Of a DNA stretch of 64,000 nucleotides, positions 51,032-60,054 are shown piece after piece. Origin of the DNA: JBMYRH01 sp049602155 (GTDB taxonomy: Bacteria > Myxococcota_A > UBA9042 > PHBI01 > JBMYRH01). The first letter of the stretch is position 1, and each line of letters opens with the position of its first letter. The notes beneath the pieces are model-generated. The model searched no databases, was not told the DNA's origin, and saw nothing but the letters and a program-made list of their open reading frames with translations. Location: NCBI GenBank assembly GCA_049602155.1, contig JBMYRH010000003.1, positions 124,001 through 188,000 on the forward strand. The letters are read 5' to 3'. A program made the position numbers and the translations under genes.

Positions 51032-52426
51032 ATGGACGAGTACAACCGGATCCTGATCGTCGATGACGAGCGGAGCCTTCGCGAGTTCCTGGAGATCTTC
51101 CTGCGCAAGGAGGGCTACGAGGTCACGCTCGCGGACGGCGGACAAACCGCGACGAAGCTCATCGACGAAGGCACGGAATTCGACCTTGTGTTGACGGACC
51201 TGATGATGCCGTACGTCGATGGCTTAGCGGTCCTTGAGGCGGTCAAAGACCGGTTCCCAGACACGCAAGTCCTGATGATGACGGCCTTCGCGACAGCCGA
51301 TACGGCCATTGAGGCCATGAAGAAGGGGGCCTTCGACTACATCCAGAAGCCCTTCAAGGTCGACGAGATCCTCGTCGTCATTGAGAAAGCACTGCGGCAA
51401 AGGCGACTGCTCGAGGAGAACAGGCAGCTACGCGCCGAGGTCCACCGTCGCTACAGCTTCCACAACATTATCGGTCGCTCCGACCGAATGCAGTCGGTCT
51501 TCGACCTCGTGCAGCGCGTCGCAGACACGCGCACCAGCATCCTCGTCACCGGGGAGAGCGGGACCGGTAAAGAGCTCATCGCGAAGGCGATCCACCACAA
51601 CTCGCGCCGTAAAGACGCGCCGTTGATGACCGTGAATTGCGGCGCTATCCCTGAGAACCTCATGGAGTCCGAGTTCTTCGGCCACGTAAAAGGCGCGTTC
51701 ACAGGGGCTCACGCGAACAAGACGGGCATGTTCGCGGCCGCAGACAGCGGCTCGATCTTCCTCGACGAGATCGGCGAGCTGCCGATGCACCTCCAAGTGA
51801 AGCTCCTCCGGGTGCTCCAAGAGCGGAAGATTCGCCCGGTGGGCTCTACCGACGAGGTCTCGATCGATGTGCGCGTCATCGCCGCGACCAACCTGGACCT
51901 CGAGGAGGCCATCCGCGAGGGGCGCTTCCGAGAGGACCTCTACTATCGCCTCAACGTGATCCGCATCGAGATCCCGGCGCTCCGCCATCGACGAGACGAC
52001 GTCCCTCTCATCGCACGGGCATTCTTGCGCCGCTTCTCTGAGGAGATGGAGAAGGCCATTGAGGACTTTAAGCCCGAGGCGATGGAGCGCCTCATGGCCT
52101 ACAGCTACCCCGGGAACGTGCGTGAGCTCGAGAACATCGTTGAGCGCGCGATCACCCTCGAGAACACGCAGTGGATCCAAGCAGACAGCTTGCCCCACTG
52201 GGTCGCGTCCCCCGAGCAGGGGCTAGGCGAGCTTGCTGGCCCGATCCAGATCCCCGATGGCGGACTCGATATGGAGGGCATCATGGCGCAGCTTGAGACT
52301 CAGCTCTTAAAGGACGCCCTGAACCGGACAGGAGGGAACCGAACCGAGGCAGCCAAGTTGCTAGGAATCAGCTTCCGCTCTATTCGATACAAGCTCGATA
52401 AGTTCGGTATTGCAGGAGACGAGTGA
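51032..52426 (+). CDS. pilR: sigma-54-dependent response regulator PilR
   Basis: NtrC-type activator of sigma-54 promoters. 464 residues. The receiver domain has DD at 11-12 and the phospho-acceptor Asp56 in LTDLMMP. The AAA+ domain has Walker A GESGTGKELIAK and the sigma-54 contact loop GAFTGAH. SGSIFLDEIGELP is Walker B, and the R-finger region GNVRELENIVERA follows. A Fis-type helix-turn-helix ends the protein (NRTEAAKLLGISFRSIRYKL). The expected pilA target is not in this window. The stop overlaps the next gene (GTGA). Confidence 0.94.
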   Translation: MDEYNRILIVDDERSLREFLEIFLRKEGYEVTLADGGQTATKLIDEGTEFDLVLTDLMMPYVDGLAVLEAVKDRFPDTQVLMMTAFATADTAIEAMKKGAFDYIQKPFKVDEILVVIEKALRQRRLLEENRQLRAEVHRRYSFHNIIGRSDRMQSVFDLVQRVADTRTSILVTGESGTGKELIAKAIHHNSRRKDAPLMTVNCGAIPENLMESEFFGHVKGAFTGAHANKTGMFAAADSGSIFLDEIGELPMHLQVKLLRVLQERKIRPVGSTDEVSIDVRVIAATNLDLEEAIREGRFREDLYYRLNVIRIEIPALRHRRDDVPLIARAFLRRFSEEMEKAIEDFKPEAMERLMAYSYPGNVRELENIVERAITLENTQWIQADSLPHWVASPEQGLGELAGPIQIPDGGLDMEGIMAQLETQLLKDALNRTGGNRTEAAKLLGISFRSIRYKLDKFGIAGDE

Positions 52427-53436
52427 GCCAACCCGAACATAAGCGAGGACGCGAACTCGTCCTCTTGGTGCTCTCACCGTTCACAGCGATCATCGCGTCA
52501 CCGCTGCGCTTCGCGCGTTGGCTGATACAGTGGGGCGGTTGGTGGGGCGGTCACAGTCGACGTCGAGTGATGCTGGTCACGCTCATCGCCCTGTCGACCA
52601 TCGCCTGGCTTGGGACGCGGACGGCGCGCCTGGATTTGAAATACCAAGCCGCAGCAGCCGACCGCGCGGAGGCCGCTGAGACCAGTTATATCGCGCCCCC
52701 CGCGGTGCTCAAGGTCATGGGGCTTGGTCACCAGAGCTTCGTCGCTGACGTGCTCTTTCTCCGCGCCAACATGTACTTCGTGAACCACCTCTTTGGTGAC
52801 CGAATCTTCGAGTGGCTCGACCTCTACCTAGACGCCATCTTGGCCCTGGACCCCGACAACCCAACGGTCTACGAGTGGGCGAGTCAGTCCGTAAAATTCG
52901 GGCAGCTCATCACCAATGAGTCATTAGAGCGCTCCAACGACTATGCGCGACGAGGGATCGAGCGATTCCCCGACCACTGGCGGTTCTACTTCGACATCGG
53001 GTTCAACTACCAAATCGAATGGCAGCCTGCGGATGACGAAGAACGTCAAGCCATGCGTGACAAAGCCCTACCCTACTTCTCGATCGCCGCGATGCTCCCC
53101 AACTCGCGCATGGATCCCAACTTCCTGACCGAGATGCACCTCCAACGCAACGACGTGGAGATGGCGCTGTTTCACGCCTACAACAGGTACTGGGAGGCGA
53201 ACGAGCGCGAGAAGGAGGCCCTTCGAGGCCGCATCGGTCGCTATGAGTCGCAGGCCGCGGCCGAGCGCTTGAAGGCGATCGAGGGCCGATGGAAGACGCA
53301 CTACAGCTACCTGCCGATGGAGCTCTTCGAGCTCATCGGACCACAACAGACCTTGGCAGTCCCTGACGATTGGGCAGCGGACAGCGACCAAAGCGCTACG
53401 ACGAGCCACACCGGTGGCAATGAGGAGAGCGGATGA
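52423..53436 (+). CDS. membrane-anchored TPR-like protein, possibly PilG-like
   Basis: 337 residues from a GTG overlapping the pilR stop. One or two hydrophobic segments at the N-terminus (VLLVLSPFTAIIASPL and VMLVTLIALSTIAWL) are followed by a long alpha-helical domain with TPR-like spacing (YLDAILALDPDNPTVYEWASQ, RRGIERFPDHWRFYFDIGFNY). The C-terminal tail is Ser/Thr-rich. The family is not firmly recognised. Position supports a pilus role: in M. xanthus pilG, H and I follow the pilBTCSRA block, and H/I-like genes occur here at 55.5-57.3 kb. It overlaps the epimerase gene (ATGA). Confidence 0.55.
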   Translation: MSQPEHKRGRELVLLVLSPFTAIIASPLRFARWLIQWGGWWGGHSRRRVMLVTLIALSTIAWLGTRTARLDLKYQAAAADRAEAAETSYIAPPAVLKVMGLGHQSFVADVLFLRANMYFVNHLFGDRIFEWLDLYLDAILALDPDNPTVYEWASQSVKFGQLITNESLERSNDYARRGIERFPDHWRFYFDIGFNYQIEWQPADDEERQAMRDKALPYFSIAAMLPNSRMDPNFLTEMHLQRNDVEMALFHAYNRYWEANEREKEALRGRIGRYESQAAAERLKAIEGRWKTHYSYLPMELFELIGPQQTLAVPDDWAADSDQSATTSHTGGNEESG

Positions 53437-54398
53437 TCTCGAACACACGGATCCTGATCACGGGGGGAGCCGGGTTTATTGGCACATCACTGGCCCTTCG
53501 ACTGGTCGAAGACAATGACGTCGTCATCTTCGATAACCTGCACCGAAACGCGATGAAGGATACCGCGCTCGTGGAGCACCCGCGGCTCACCTTCATCCAA
53601 GGAGACGTCCTCGATGAGGCGGCGCTGGTCGCGGCCACGGAGGGCTGCGACGTCGTCATTCACATGGCGTCCATCGCCGGGGTCGATACGGTGATGAAGA
53701 ACCCCGTGTTGACCATGAAGGTCAGCCTCCTTGGGACCTACAACGCCCTCGAGGCCGCCCATCGCTCGGGGTGTTGTAAGCGCTTTATCGATTTTTCGAC
53801 CTCAGAGGTCTTCGGGCGCTACGCCTTCAGGGTGACCGAAGGCGACGCTACTCAGCTTGGCGCAGTGGGCGAAGCCCGCTGGACCTACGCCGTGAGCAAG
53901 CTGGCGACCGAGCACCTCGCGCTGAACTACCATAAGCAATACGGGCTCCCGGCTCTGAGCATCCGACCGTTCAACATCTACGGGCCGCGACAAGTCGGCT
54001 CAGGGGCCGTCCATCACTTCATCGTCAAAGCGCTGCGAGGCGAGGAGCTGACCATCCACAATGATGGCGCCCAAATCCGTTCATGGTGCTACATCGATGA
54101 CATCGTTGAGGGCATCCTGCTCGCCATTGAGCGCGAGGAAGCGGTGGGGCACGCCTTCAACATTGGCAACCCACGCTCTACGGTGACCATCTACCACTTG
54201 GCCCGCGAGATCGTCCGCTTGGCGAACTCGACGAGTCCGCTGAAGCACATCGAGTGGAACTTCCCAGATGTGGAGCTGAGGGTCCCCGCCATCGACAAGG
54301 CGCGGCAGCTCCTCGGGTACTCCCCTGAGATCGACCTGCAGGACGGGTTGCGGCGCACCATCGCGTGGTACAGGAGTCAGCTCGACAATGCCGGCTGA
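53433..54398 (+). CDS. NAD-dependent nucleotide-sugar epimerase/dehydratase
   Basis: 321 residues, extended SDR family. ILITGGAGFIGTSLALRL binds NAD+. VIHMASIAGVDTVMKNP and FIDFSTSEVFG lead to the catalytic YAVSKLATEHLAL. RPFNIYGPRQVGSGAVHHFI and SWCYIDDIVEGILLAIE are typical of UDP-glucuronate decarboxylase and 4-epimerase relatives. The exact reaction cannot be told from sequence. It overlaps both neighbours by a few bases and is paired with a DegT aminotransferase, so the two probably make an amino sugar. Their place among pilus genes suggests pilin glycosylation. Confidence 0.8.
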   Translation: MISNTRILITGGAGFIGTSLALRLVEDNDVVIFDNLHRNAMKDTALVEHPRLTFIQGDVLDEAALVAATEGCDVVIHMASIAGVDTVMKNPVLTMKVSLLGTYNALEAAHRSGCCKRFIDFSTSEVFGRYAFRVTEGDATQLGAVGEARWTYAVSKLATEHLALNYHKQYGLPALSIRPFNIYGPRQVGSGAVHHFIVKALRGEELTIHNDGAQIRSWCYIDDIVEGILLAIEREEAVGHAFNIGNPRSTVTIYHLAREIVRLANSTSPLKHIEWNFPDVELRVPAIDKARQLLGYSPEIDLQDGLRRTIAWYRSQLDNAG

Positions 54399-55515
54399 TC
54401 TCCCCCTCCATCGTCCCCTCCTAGGAGACGCTGAGATCTCAGCAGTGACTGAGGTTTTACAGAGCGGCTTCCTCGTTCAGGGTCCCAAGGTCGCAGCCTT
54501 CGAGGCCGGCCTCGCTGAGCGCCTCGGGCTCGCCGAGGTGATCGCCTGCAGCTCAGGGACCGCGGCCCTCCACTTGGCCCTCGCGGCGATGGACTGCAGT
54601 CCAGGCGATGAAGTCATCGTGCCTGCCTTTGGGTTCCCCGCCACGGCCAATGCAGTCGAGCTCTGCGGCGCGACAGCCATCCCAGCGGACATTGACCCGG
54701 AGCGCATGTCCTTGAGCGTCGAGAGCGTCTCTCGCCGAGCGACTGAGCGCACCGTGGGCGTCGTCCCTGTCCACCCCTTCGGGATCCCAGCGCCGATGCC
54801 CAAGTTGACCGCGCTCGCCGACGAGCGAGGTTGGTGGATGGTCGAAGACGCTGCCTGTGCCCTCGGTACCGAGACGCAGGGTCGATGGAGCCAGGGTGAG
54901 CACCCGGTGTGCCTATCTTTTCATCCCCGCAAGACCGTCACGACCGGTGAGGGCGGAGCAGTGGGCGTGAATGACCCTGCTCTTGCCTGCCGCCTACGTC
55001 AGTTGAGGAACCATGGGATCGCCGCAGACGGCGTGGATCGCGGGTGGAGCCGCTTCACCTCCGTCGGGTTCAACTACCGAATGACCGACTTAGCCGCGGC
55101 TATCGGTGTCGTTCAGCTCGACCGCCTCGATGAATTCGTGTCGCGCAGACGCCAAGTGGTCGCTTGGTACCGTGAGCATCTGGCGACGATCGAAGGTGTG
55201 CGCTGGCCTCAGGGCTACGAGTTGGAGCGACTCAGCACCCAATCTCTTGTCGTGGAGGTCCTGCCAGAGGGGCGCCGAGATAGGGTCATCACAGACCTCG
55301 CCGCGCAAGGCATCTCGACGACCATCGGTGGATATGGGCTCGCGAGCCAACCCTTCTGGGCCGAACGTGACGGACTGGCTCCATCCGATTACCCTGTGGC
55401 CACCCGAATGGCCGAGGCGGCGCTCACGCTGCCAGTCACCCATGAGATGACAGAATCCGACGTGCGCCGAGTGGTGCATGCGCTAGACCACGCGACACGC
55501 CTGACCCATGAATGA
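54388..55515 (+). CDS. DegT/DnrJ/EryC1-family sugar aminotransferase
   Basis: 375 residues. IACSSGTAALHLALAAM binds the PLP phosphate, EDAACALG contacts the ring, and SFHPRKTVTTGEGGAV carries the Lys that forms the aldimine. GFNYRMTDLAAAIGVVQL is the usual later motif. It differs clearly from the other DegT protein of the window (29835-30980), whose Lys motif is FEEKKCMTSGDGG, so the two probably serve different sugars. It starts 11 bp inside the epimerase gene and ends 8 bp inside the ABC ATPase gene. Confidence 0.88.
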   Translation: MPADLPLHRPLLGDAEISAVTEVLQSGFLVQGPKVAAFEAGLAERLGLAEVIACSSGTAALHLALAAMDCSPGDEVIVPAFGFPATANAVELCGATAIPADIDPERMSLSVESVSRRATERTVGVVPVHPFGIPAPMPKLTALADERGWWMVEDAACALGTETQGRWSQGEHPVCLSFHPRKTVTTGEGGAVGVNDPALACRLRQLRNHGIAADGVDRGWSRFTSVGFNYRMTDLAAAIGVVQLDRLDEFVSRRRQVVAWYREHLATIEGVRWPQGYELERLSTQSLVVEVLPEGRRDRVITDLAAQGISTTIGGYGLASQPFWAERDGLAPSDYPVATRMAEAALTLPVTHEMTESDVRRVVHALDHATRLTHE

Positions 55516-56461
55516 TGCCGTGAATCAAAGCACCCCAGTGCTCGAATTTGTCGACTTGGCCAAAGAGTTCCGACTTGGCTTGCAGCTTACACGCGTCAAG
55601 GCCGTTCGCGGGGTCAGCCTCAGCGTCGAGGCCGGGGAGATCTTCGGCTACCTGGGACCCAACGGGGCCGGCAAGACCACCACCATGAAGATGGCGATGG
55701 GCTTGATTCAACCGAGCGCCGGTGAGGTGAAGCTCTTCGGCCGCTCTATGCAAGATCCGATGATCCGATCACGCGTGGGCTACCTCCCAGAGCACCCCTA
55801 TTTTTACGACTACCTCACCGCCAGCGAGATCCTCGACTTCTACGGTGAGCTCTACGGAATGCCCCGCAAGGAGCGGCGGCGACGCGTCGAGGAGCTGCTT
55901 GAGCTCGTGGGGCTCACCTATGCAGCGAACCGGACACTCCGTCGCTTCTCAAAGGGCATGCTTCAGCGCGTCGGGATCGCGCAAGCCATCATCAACGACC
56001 CTGACCTGGTCATCCTCGATGAGCCCTTGAGCGGCCTCGACCCCATGGGCCGCAAAGAGGTCCGAGACATCATCGTGACCCTGAGAGAGCAAGGGAAGAC
56101 CGTCTTCTTCTCCTCGCACATCCTCCATGACATCGAGACCATCTGCGACCGTGTCGCCCTGCTGATCCAAGGAAAGCTCCACAAGGTCGGCCCCCTCGAC
56201 ACGCTGCTCTCCGAGGGGACCAACGAGGTCGACGTGACAGCCCGCGACGTCAGCCCAGAGGCGCTGGTCGCTCTGAAAGAGCACGCGTCTTCATTCGAGG
56301 CCCTCGGGCCCGCCACGCTCTTCACTGTCACAGAGAGCCGGGTCAGTGAGTTCCTCACCGCCTTGCTCAACGCCGGCGCGCGCGTTCATGAGGTTCAACC
56401 ACGCCGGCAGAGCCTAGAGTCGCTCTTCGTGCACGAGGCGGAGGTTCGTCGAGATGGCTAA
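55508..56461 (+). CDS. ABC transporter ATP-binding protein, PilH-like
   Basis: 317 residues. Walker A GPNGAGKTT, a variant signature RFSKGMLQRVGIAQ, Walker B LVILDEPLSGLDP and the H-loop FFSSHILHD are all intact, so it should hydrolyse ATP. A C-terminal 90-residue extension is typical of drug- or lipid-type exporters. In M. xanthus the ABC ATPase PilH is encoded near the pilus genes and is needed for piliation; the same position here suggests an equivalent. It overlaps the permease gene by 8 bp. Confidence 0.85.
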   Translation: MNDAVNQSTPVLEFVDLAKEFRLGLQLTRVKAVRGVSLSVEAGEIFGYLGPNGAGKTTTMKMAMGLIQPSAGEVKLFGRSMQDPMIRSRVGYLPEHPYFYDYLTASEILDFYGELYGMPRKERRRRVEELLELVGLTYAANRTLRRFSKGMLQRVGIAQAIINDPDLVILDEPLSGLDPMGRKEVRDIIVTLREQGKTVFFSSHILHDIETICDRVALLIQGKLHKVGPLDTLLSEGTNEVDVTARDVSPEALVALKEHASSFEALGPATLFTVTESRVSEFLTALLNAGARVHEVQPRRQSLESLFVHEAEVRRDG

Positions 56462-57257
56462 GTCCGCCACAGCACAGCGCATCATCGCGGTGGCCAAGAA
56501 CACCTTTCGCGAAGCAATCCGTAACCGCGCATTCGTCGGGCTCACCTGCTTCGCCGTCGCCTTCATCCTCTTCTCCCTCATCCTCAGTGAGCTGACGGTC
56601 GTCGGCCAGGGTCCAAGGGTCGTCGTCGACTTCGGCCTCTACGCGATCAGCCTCTTCGCCGCTGCGACCGCTATCCTGATGGGCACCTTGATGGTGTACA
56701 AAGAGCTCGAGAAGAAGACTATCTACACGATCCTCTCCAAGCCCATACGCCGCTATGAGTTCCTCCTCGGGAAGTACTTCGGGATGCTCGGGATCTTGAT
56801 GATGGAGCTCATCGTGCTCGGCCTGATCTGGGGGCTTGTCCTGTGGATGCAGGGGGGGAACTTCAGCGGAGAGCACGTCAAAGCCTTGGTCCTGATCGGC
56901 TTTGAGGCGTCGTTGGTCACCGCGGTCGGCGTCATGTTCTCATCGCAGTCGACGCCGGCTCTGACAGGCCTCTTCACCCTGGGGGTCTTCGTCGTTGGCC
57001 GCATCGTGTACGTCCTTGAGGAGATGCTTCAGGGGACAAAGGGCCTCTTCGTCGACAATCCGTTCGCGCGCCTCTTCGGCCAAGGCGTCACCTCGATCTT
57101 CCCTGACCTGAGCGTCTTCAACGTCAGTCAGCAGCTGCTCCTCGATGTCACCATCACATGGGCCTACCTCGGGCAGGCTGCGCTCTACGCCCTCTCCTAT
57201 GGCGTGATCGTCATCGTGATCGGCATCGTGGCCTTTGAGCGTCGTGACTTCGTCTGA
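56454..57257 (+). CDS. ABC transporter permease (ABC-2 type), PilI-like
   Basis: 267 residues with six hydrophobic segments and an N-terminal cytoplasmic helix (IIAVAKNTFREAIRNRAF) typical of ABC-2 permeases. LMVYKELEKKTIYTILSKPIRRYEFLLGK is the coupling-helix region of this family. It pairs with the ATPase just upstream. By position it corresponds to M. xanthus PilI. Its 3' end overlaps the next ORF by 23 bp. Confidence 0.82.
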   Translation: MAKSATAQRIIAVAKNTFREAIRNRAFVGLTCFAVAFILFSLILSELTVVGQGPRVVVDFGLYAISLFAAATAILMGTLMVYKELEKKTIYTILSKPIRRYEFLLGKYFGMLGILMMELIVLGLIWGLVLWMQGGNFSGEHVKALVLIGFEASLVTAVGVMFSSQSTPALTGLFTLGVFVVGRIVYVLEEMLQGTKGLFVDNPFARLFGQGVTSIFPDLSVFNVSQQLLLDVTITWAYLGQAALYALSYGVIVIVIGIVAFERRDFV

Positions 57258-57900
57258 GCCATCCGCCCCAGGGTCTCGGCGTATCACTGTCATCGTGGCA
57301 CTGCTCGTCGGCCTAGCGCTCGTTGGCCGCGTGGTGAGCAGCGGCCAAGGCGCACTCGCGGACGGGCACGCGGCCCTCGCCGAAGGCAACGAGCTTGGAG
57401 CAACCGTCGCCTACCGCGAAGCTGTGAGCTGGTATTTGCCGGTCGTAGCCCCGTGGCGCGCCGAGGCCGCGGACGCCCTCTGGGAGCTTCACGCGGCGCA
57501 GCTCAAGGCCGATCGACTACCAGCAGCTGTTCAGAGCCTGCAGTCCTTGCGCGCTGGGTTGCGGAGCGCCGACAGTGTGTGGCGCCCTGACCAAGCCCGG
57601 AAGGCGCAAGTCGACGACGCCCTCGCGCCACTGATGGCCCGCTGGGAGGCCGAGGATGCGCGCGCCTCAGGGCGAACGAGCCCGGGCGACCTCGCGGTCC
57701 GGACCGCACATCACGCTGCGCTCTTGGCCCAGGACGAGCGGCCAGAGCGCCTCTGGGGCTTGCTGGCCGTCTTGGGGTTCGCGCTCTGGGTCGGCGCAGC
57801 GATACGAGGATTGGGGCACGACGGGCCGCCGCGCCGCCGACTGCTCGCGCTGAGCGTCATGGGCCTCGTCGCGTTCTTGACGGGCTTGACCCTAGCCTAG
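57235..57900 (+). CDS. small membrane protein of unknown function
   Basis: 221 residues from a TTG inside the permease gene. There is one N-terminal membrane helix (ITVIVALLVGLALVGRVVSS), a helical Ala-rich middle that may be a degenerate TPR (ADGHAALAEGNELGATVAYREAV) and two C-terminal helices (LWGLLAVLGFALWVGAAI, LLALSVMGLVAFLTGLTL). I do not recognise it. The overlap suggests it works with the ABC pair. It ends convergent to the deiminase gene, with 9 bp shared. Confidence 0.6.
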   Translation: MSVVTSSEPSAPGSRRITVIVALLVGLALVGRVVSSGQGALADGHAALAEGNELGATVAYREAVSWYLPVVAPWRAEAADALWELHAAQLKADRLPAAVQSLQSLRAGLRSADSVWRPDQARKAQVDDALAPLMARWEAEDARASGRTSPGDLAVRTAHHAALLAQDERPERLWGLLAVLGFALWVGAAIRGLGHDGPPRRRLLALSVMGLVAFLTGLTLA

Positions 57901-59046
57901 GTCCACATGTCGACCGGAGATGACGAGGGTCTCTCCAGCCACCTCGACGCGGTCCACGAGCCCGGGGTGCCCTGCCGTGAGCGCGGCTGCTGCCACATCC
58001 GAGACCCCTTGAAGTGCGCGGGCATCATCTCGAAAGGTCACTCGGTCCCCGTCACCGCGTAGCCCAAGGGCCCGATACCCGTGCGTATGCCCAGCCTGAA
58101 TCAACGCCGGGGCCACTGCGCCCTCTTCATCGACGACCACACAGCGGCGCCCCGTGGCGGCGCGGGCCTGATATTCGACCATGCGGAGCTCAGCAAATGG
58201 ATCGATGACAGCATGAGAATCCGAGCCGATGCAGAGCGGCACCCCCGCCTCGAAGAGGTCCGCAGTGCGTGGCACCCCGTCCCCTAGGTCACACTCGGTC
58301 GTTGGGCAGAGGCAGACCGTCGCCCCAGAAGTACTCAGGAGGGAGACGTCTTCATCGTCCAGCCAGGTCGCGTGGACCGCGGTAAAGTCTGGGCCAAGGA
58401 CCCCTTCACGTGCGAGCAAGCCGACTGGGCTTAACCCTGTCGCGTCTCGACACGCCGCGATCTCTTGGGGTTGCTCACTGACATGCGCGTGGATGGGAAG
58501 CCCTCGGATACGCGCCACCTCGGTCAACGGAGCAAGCCAAGCAGGGGGCACAGCTCGCACACTGTGGAGCGCAAGGCCCAAGGCGATCCGCTCACCATCG
58601 ACCTCGGGCAACAGCGCATCTAACGCACGCTCAACCTCTGCCGGCTCGGACGCGCGAAAGCGCGCCTGCCGCGCCGAAAGCGGGACGTCAAAGCCCCCAC
58701 GGGCATAGGCGGTCCAAAGGAGTGTCAATCGTATGCCCACCTGCCTAGCGGCGCGCATCATCGCCCGGGAGGTGGCGACGGGATCGCTGTAAGGCCGGCC
58801 GTCAGGCCCATGGTGCACGTAATGGAACTCGCCGACCGCCGTATAGCCTGCCTCAAGGCACTCCAAGAAGGTCAGCCGTGCGGCCGCCTCAAGCCCGTCT
58901 AAGTCGAGCTTCAACGCCAAGTCATACATCCGCTCGCGCCAGGTCCAGAATGTGTCTGCCTGACTCATGTCACGCCGCTGAACATCACCTCGCAGGTGCC
59001 TCTGAAAGGCATGAGAGTGCACATTCGCGATGCCGGGTAAGGTCAC
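57892..59046 (-). CDS. formimidoylglutamate deiminase-like amidohydrolase
   Basis: HutF releases ammonia from N-formimino-L-glutamate in one branch of histidine degradation. The protein has the metal-binding VHSHAFQRH with His10 and His12 of the short form, then TFWTWRERMYDLAL, which is characteristic of HutF. HAHVSEQPQEI, VHATWLDDED and IGSDSHAVIDPFAELR supply the later metal and catalytic residues. Starting from the GTG at 59046, which overlaps the upstream stop (GTGA), it has 384 residues. It lacks the roughly 50-60-residue beta domain that normally precedes the HSH motif. A start at 59106 adds only 20 residues. No other hut genes are in the window. Confidence 0.8.
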   Translation of the reverse strand: MTLPGIANVHSHAFQRHLRGDVQRRDMSQADTFWTWRERMYDLALKLDLDGLEAAARLTFLECLEAGYTAVGEFHYVHHGPDGRPYSDPVATSRAMMRAARQVGIRLTLLWTAYARGGFDVPLSARQARFRASEPAEVERALDALLPEVDGERIALGLALHSVRAVPPAWLAPLTEVARIRGLPIHAHVSEQPQEIAACRDATGLSPVGLLAREGVLGPDFTAVHATWLDDEDVSLLSTSGATVCLCPTTECDLGDGVPRTADLFEAGVPLCIGSDSHAVIDPFAELRMVEYQARAATGRRCVVVDEEGAVAPALIQAGHTHGYRALGLRGDGDRVTFRDDARALQGVSDVAAAALTAGHPGLVDRVEVAGETLVISGRHVDLG

Positions 59047-59933
59047 TTGCCGTTCACGAAATACGCGGTAAGCGTGCAAGAGGTTGGGGTGAGCGCGAGG
59101 CCGCAATGCTCCGCCGTCGCGAGGCCCAACTCACTGGCGATCGCCGCCGGGGAGAGGGCCTTATCCGAGAGCAGCCCCGCATCCCGCAAGACCTCCTCCA
59201 ACGCCACGAGGTTCACCTGGAAGATGTCCAACTTAAGCGCCTGAAAGATGTCACCGTCTCCGAGTGTCAGGCTCACAAACACGTCCCCAGGGCCTCTGCC
59301 ATTCATCGTATCGAGCCCCTCGACAAGGGGGCGCCATATCTTCTTTGGGAACTGAAAGTGTTCAAACACCGGGATGAGCGCACGGCAGCCCGAACACGAA
59401 TCCGTCGTCGGAGCGTGGAGGTACACCTTGTAGAGCGTCGGCTCGTCGCACGCCATTCTGGCCGCGAGGACCCCAGTACGACTCGCACCCAAGAGGCGCC
59501 CTAGGTGAGCCAAGGCTGCACGCTCCGCCAAGCTGACGCCGCGGGCTGCGAGCCACTCGACAGCCCGGACGACCGACATGGTGCGCCGAAAATAGAGGCC
59601 GAGCTCCGCCTTACCGTTCCCCTCTGACAGGAACCGAACCAACATCCAGTCATCGATGCTGCGCTGCAGACCTAGCACTTCGTCGACCACCGCGGGGTCG
59701 AAGCTCAACTCATCGCGCAGGAACTCCCCAACTGCTTCGCCAAAGCGGCTCCCAGGCCCGAGCGTCATCGTGACGAGCGCCGGCGGATCGAGGCGAATGC
59801 CGACCTCGGAGAAGTGAGCTAACTCACGCTGAAACACCTGACAGAAGCGCGTCATGTCATCGGACAGCGGAGTCCCCACCATGGTGGACAATCGCTCGAG
59901 CATTTCGCGCGTGGATGTCTCCGACCGTCTCAC
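59043..59933 (-). CDS. protein of unknown function, coupled to the HutF-like gene
   Basis: About 296 residues from the GTG at 59933 (AGAGG eight bases upstream). The ATG at 59903 is an alternative. The longer reading to 60131 runs into the promoter of the divergent gene. There is no signal peptide or membrane segment. The sequence is mixed alpha/beta. It has a CSGCRALIPVFEHF stretch and closely spaced motifs such as LYFRRTMSVVRAVEWLAARGVSL and VFVSLTLGDGD. The overall pattern faintly recalls aromatic (ABBA-type) prenyltransferases, but I cannot support that. The GTGA overlap with the deiminase gene implies a shared function. Confidence 0.55.
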   Translation of the reverse strand: MRRSETSTREMLERLSTMVGTPLSDDMTRFCQVFQRELAHFSEVGIRLDPPALVTMTLGPGSRFGEAVGEFLRDELSFDPAVVDEVLGLQRSIDDWMLVRFLSEGNGKAELGLYFRRTMSVVRAVEWLAARGVSLAERAALAHLGRLLGASRTGVLAARMACDEPTLYKVYLHAPTTDSCSGCRALIPVFEHFQFPKKIWRPLVEGLDTMNGRGPGDVFVSLTLGDGDIFQALKLDIFQVNLVALEEVLRDAGLLSDKALSPAAIASELGLATAEHCGLALTPTSCTLTAYFVNGK

Positions 59934-60054
59934 GTCGTTGGCCTCTTGTGACGTCGCTGGTGAGAGCCTAACGCCGGTGCCACCACGACCGCAAGATGGA
60001 CTGCAGGAACCAAGAGACCAGAGTCCACGGATGTCACGGCTCCGCTCCCATGGT

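Noticed and set aside
44859..53436. Search for a pilA pilin gene near pilR
   Set aside because: No short ORF with a prepilin signal (GFTLIE-type) was found between pilS and the sugar genes. pilA is probably elsewhere.
59854..60054. Plus-strand extension of the secreted protein gene before 60055
   Set aside because: It overlaps the start region of the minus-strand gene, and the signal peptide only works from the ATG at 60055.
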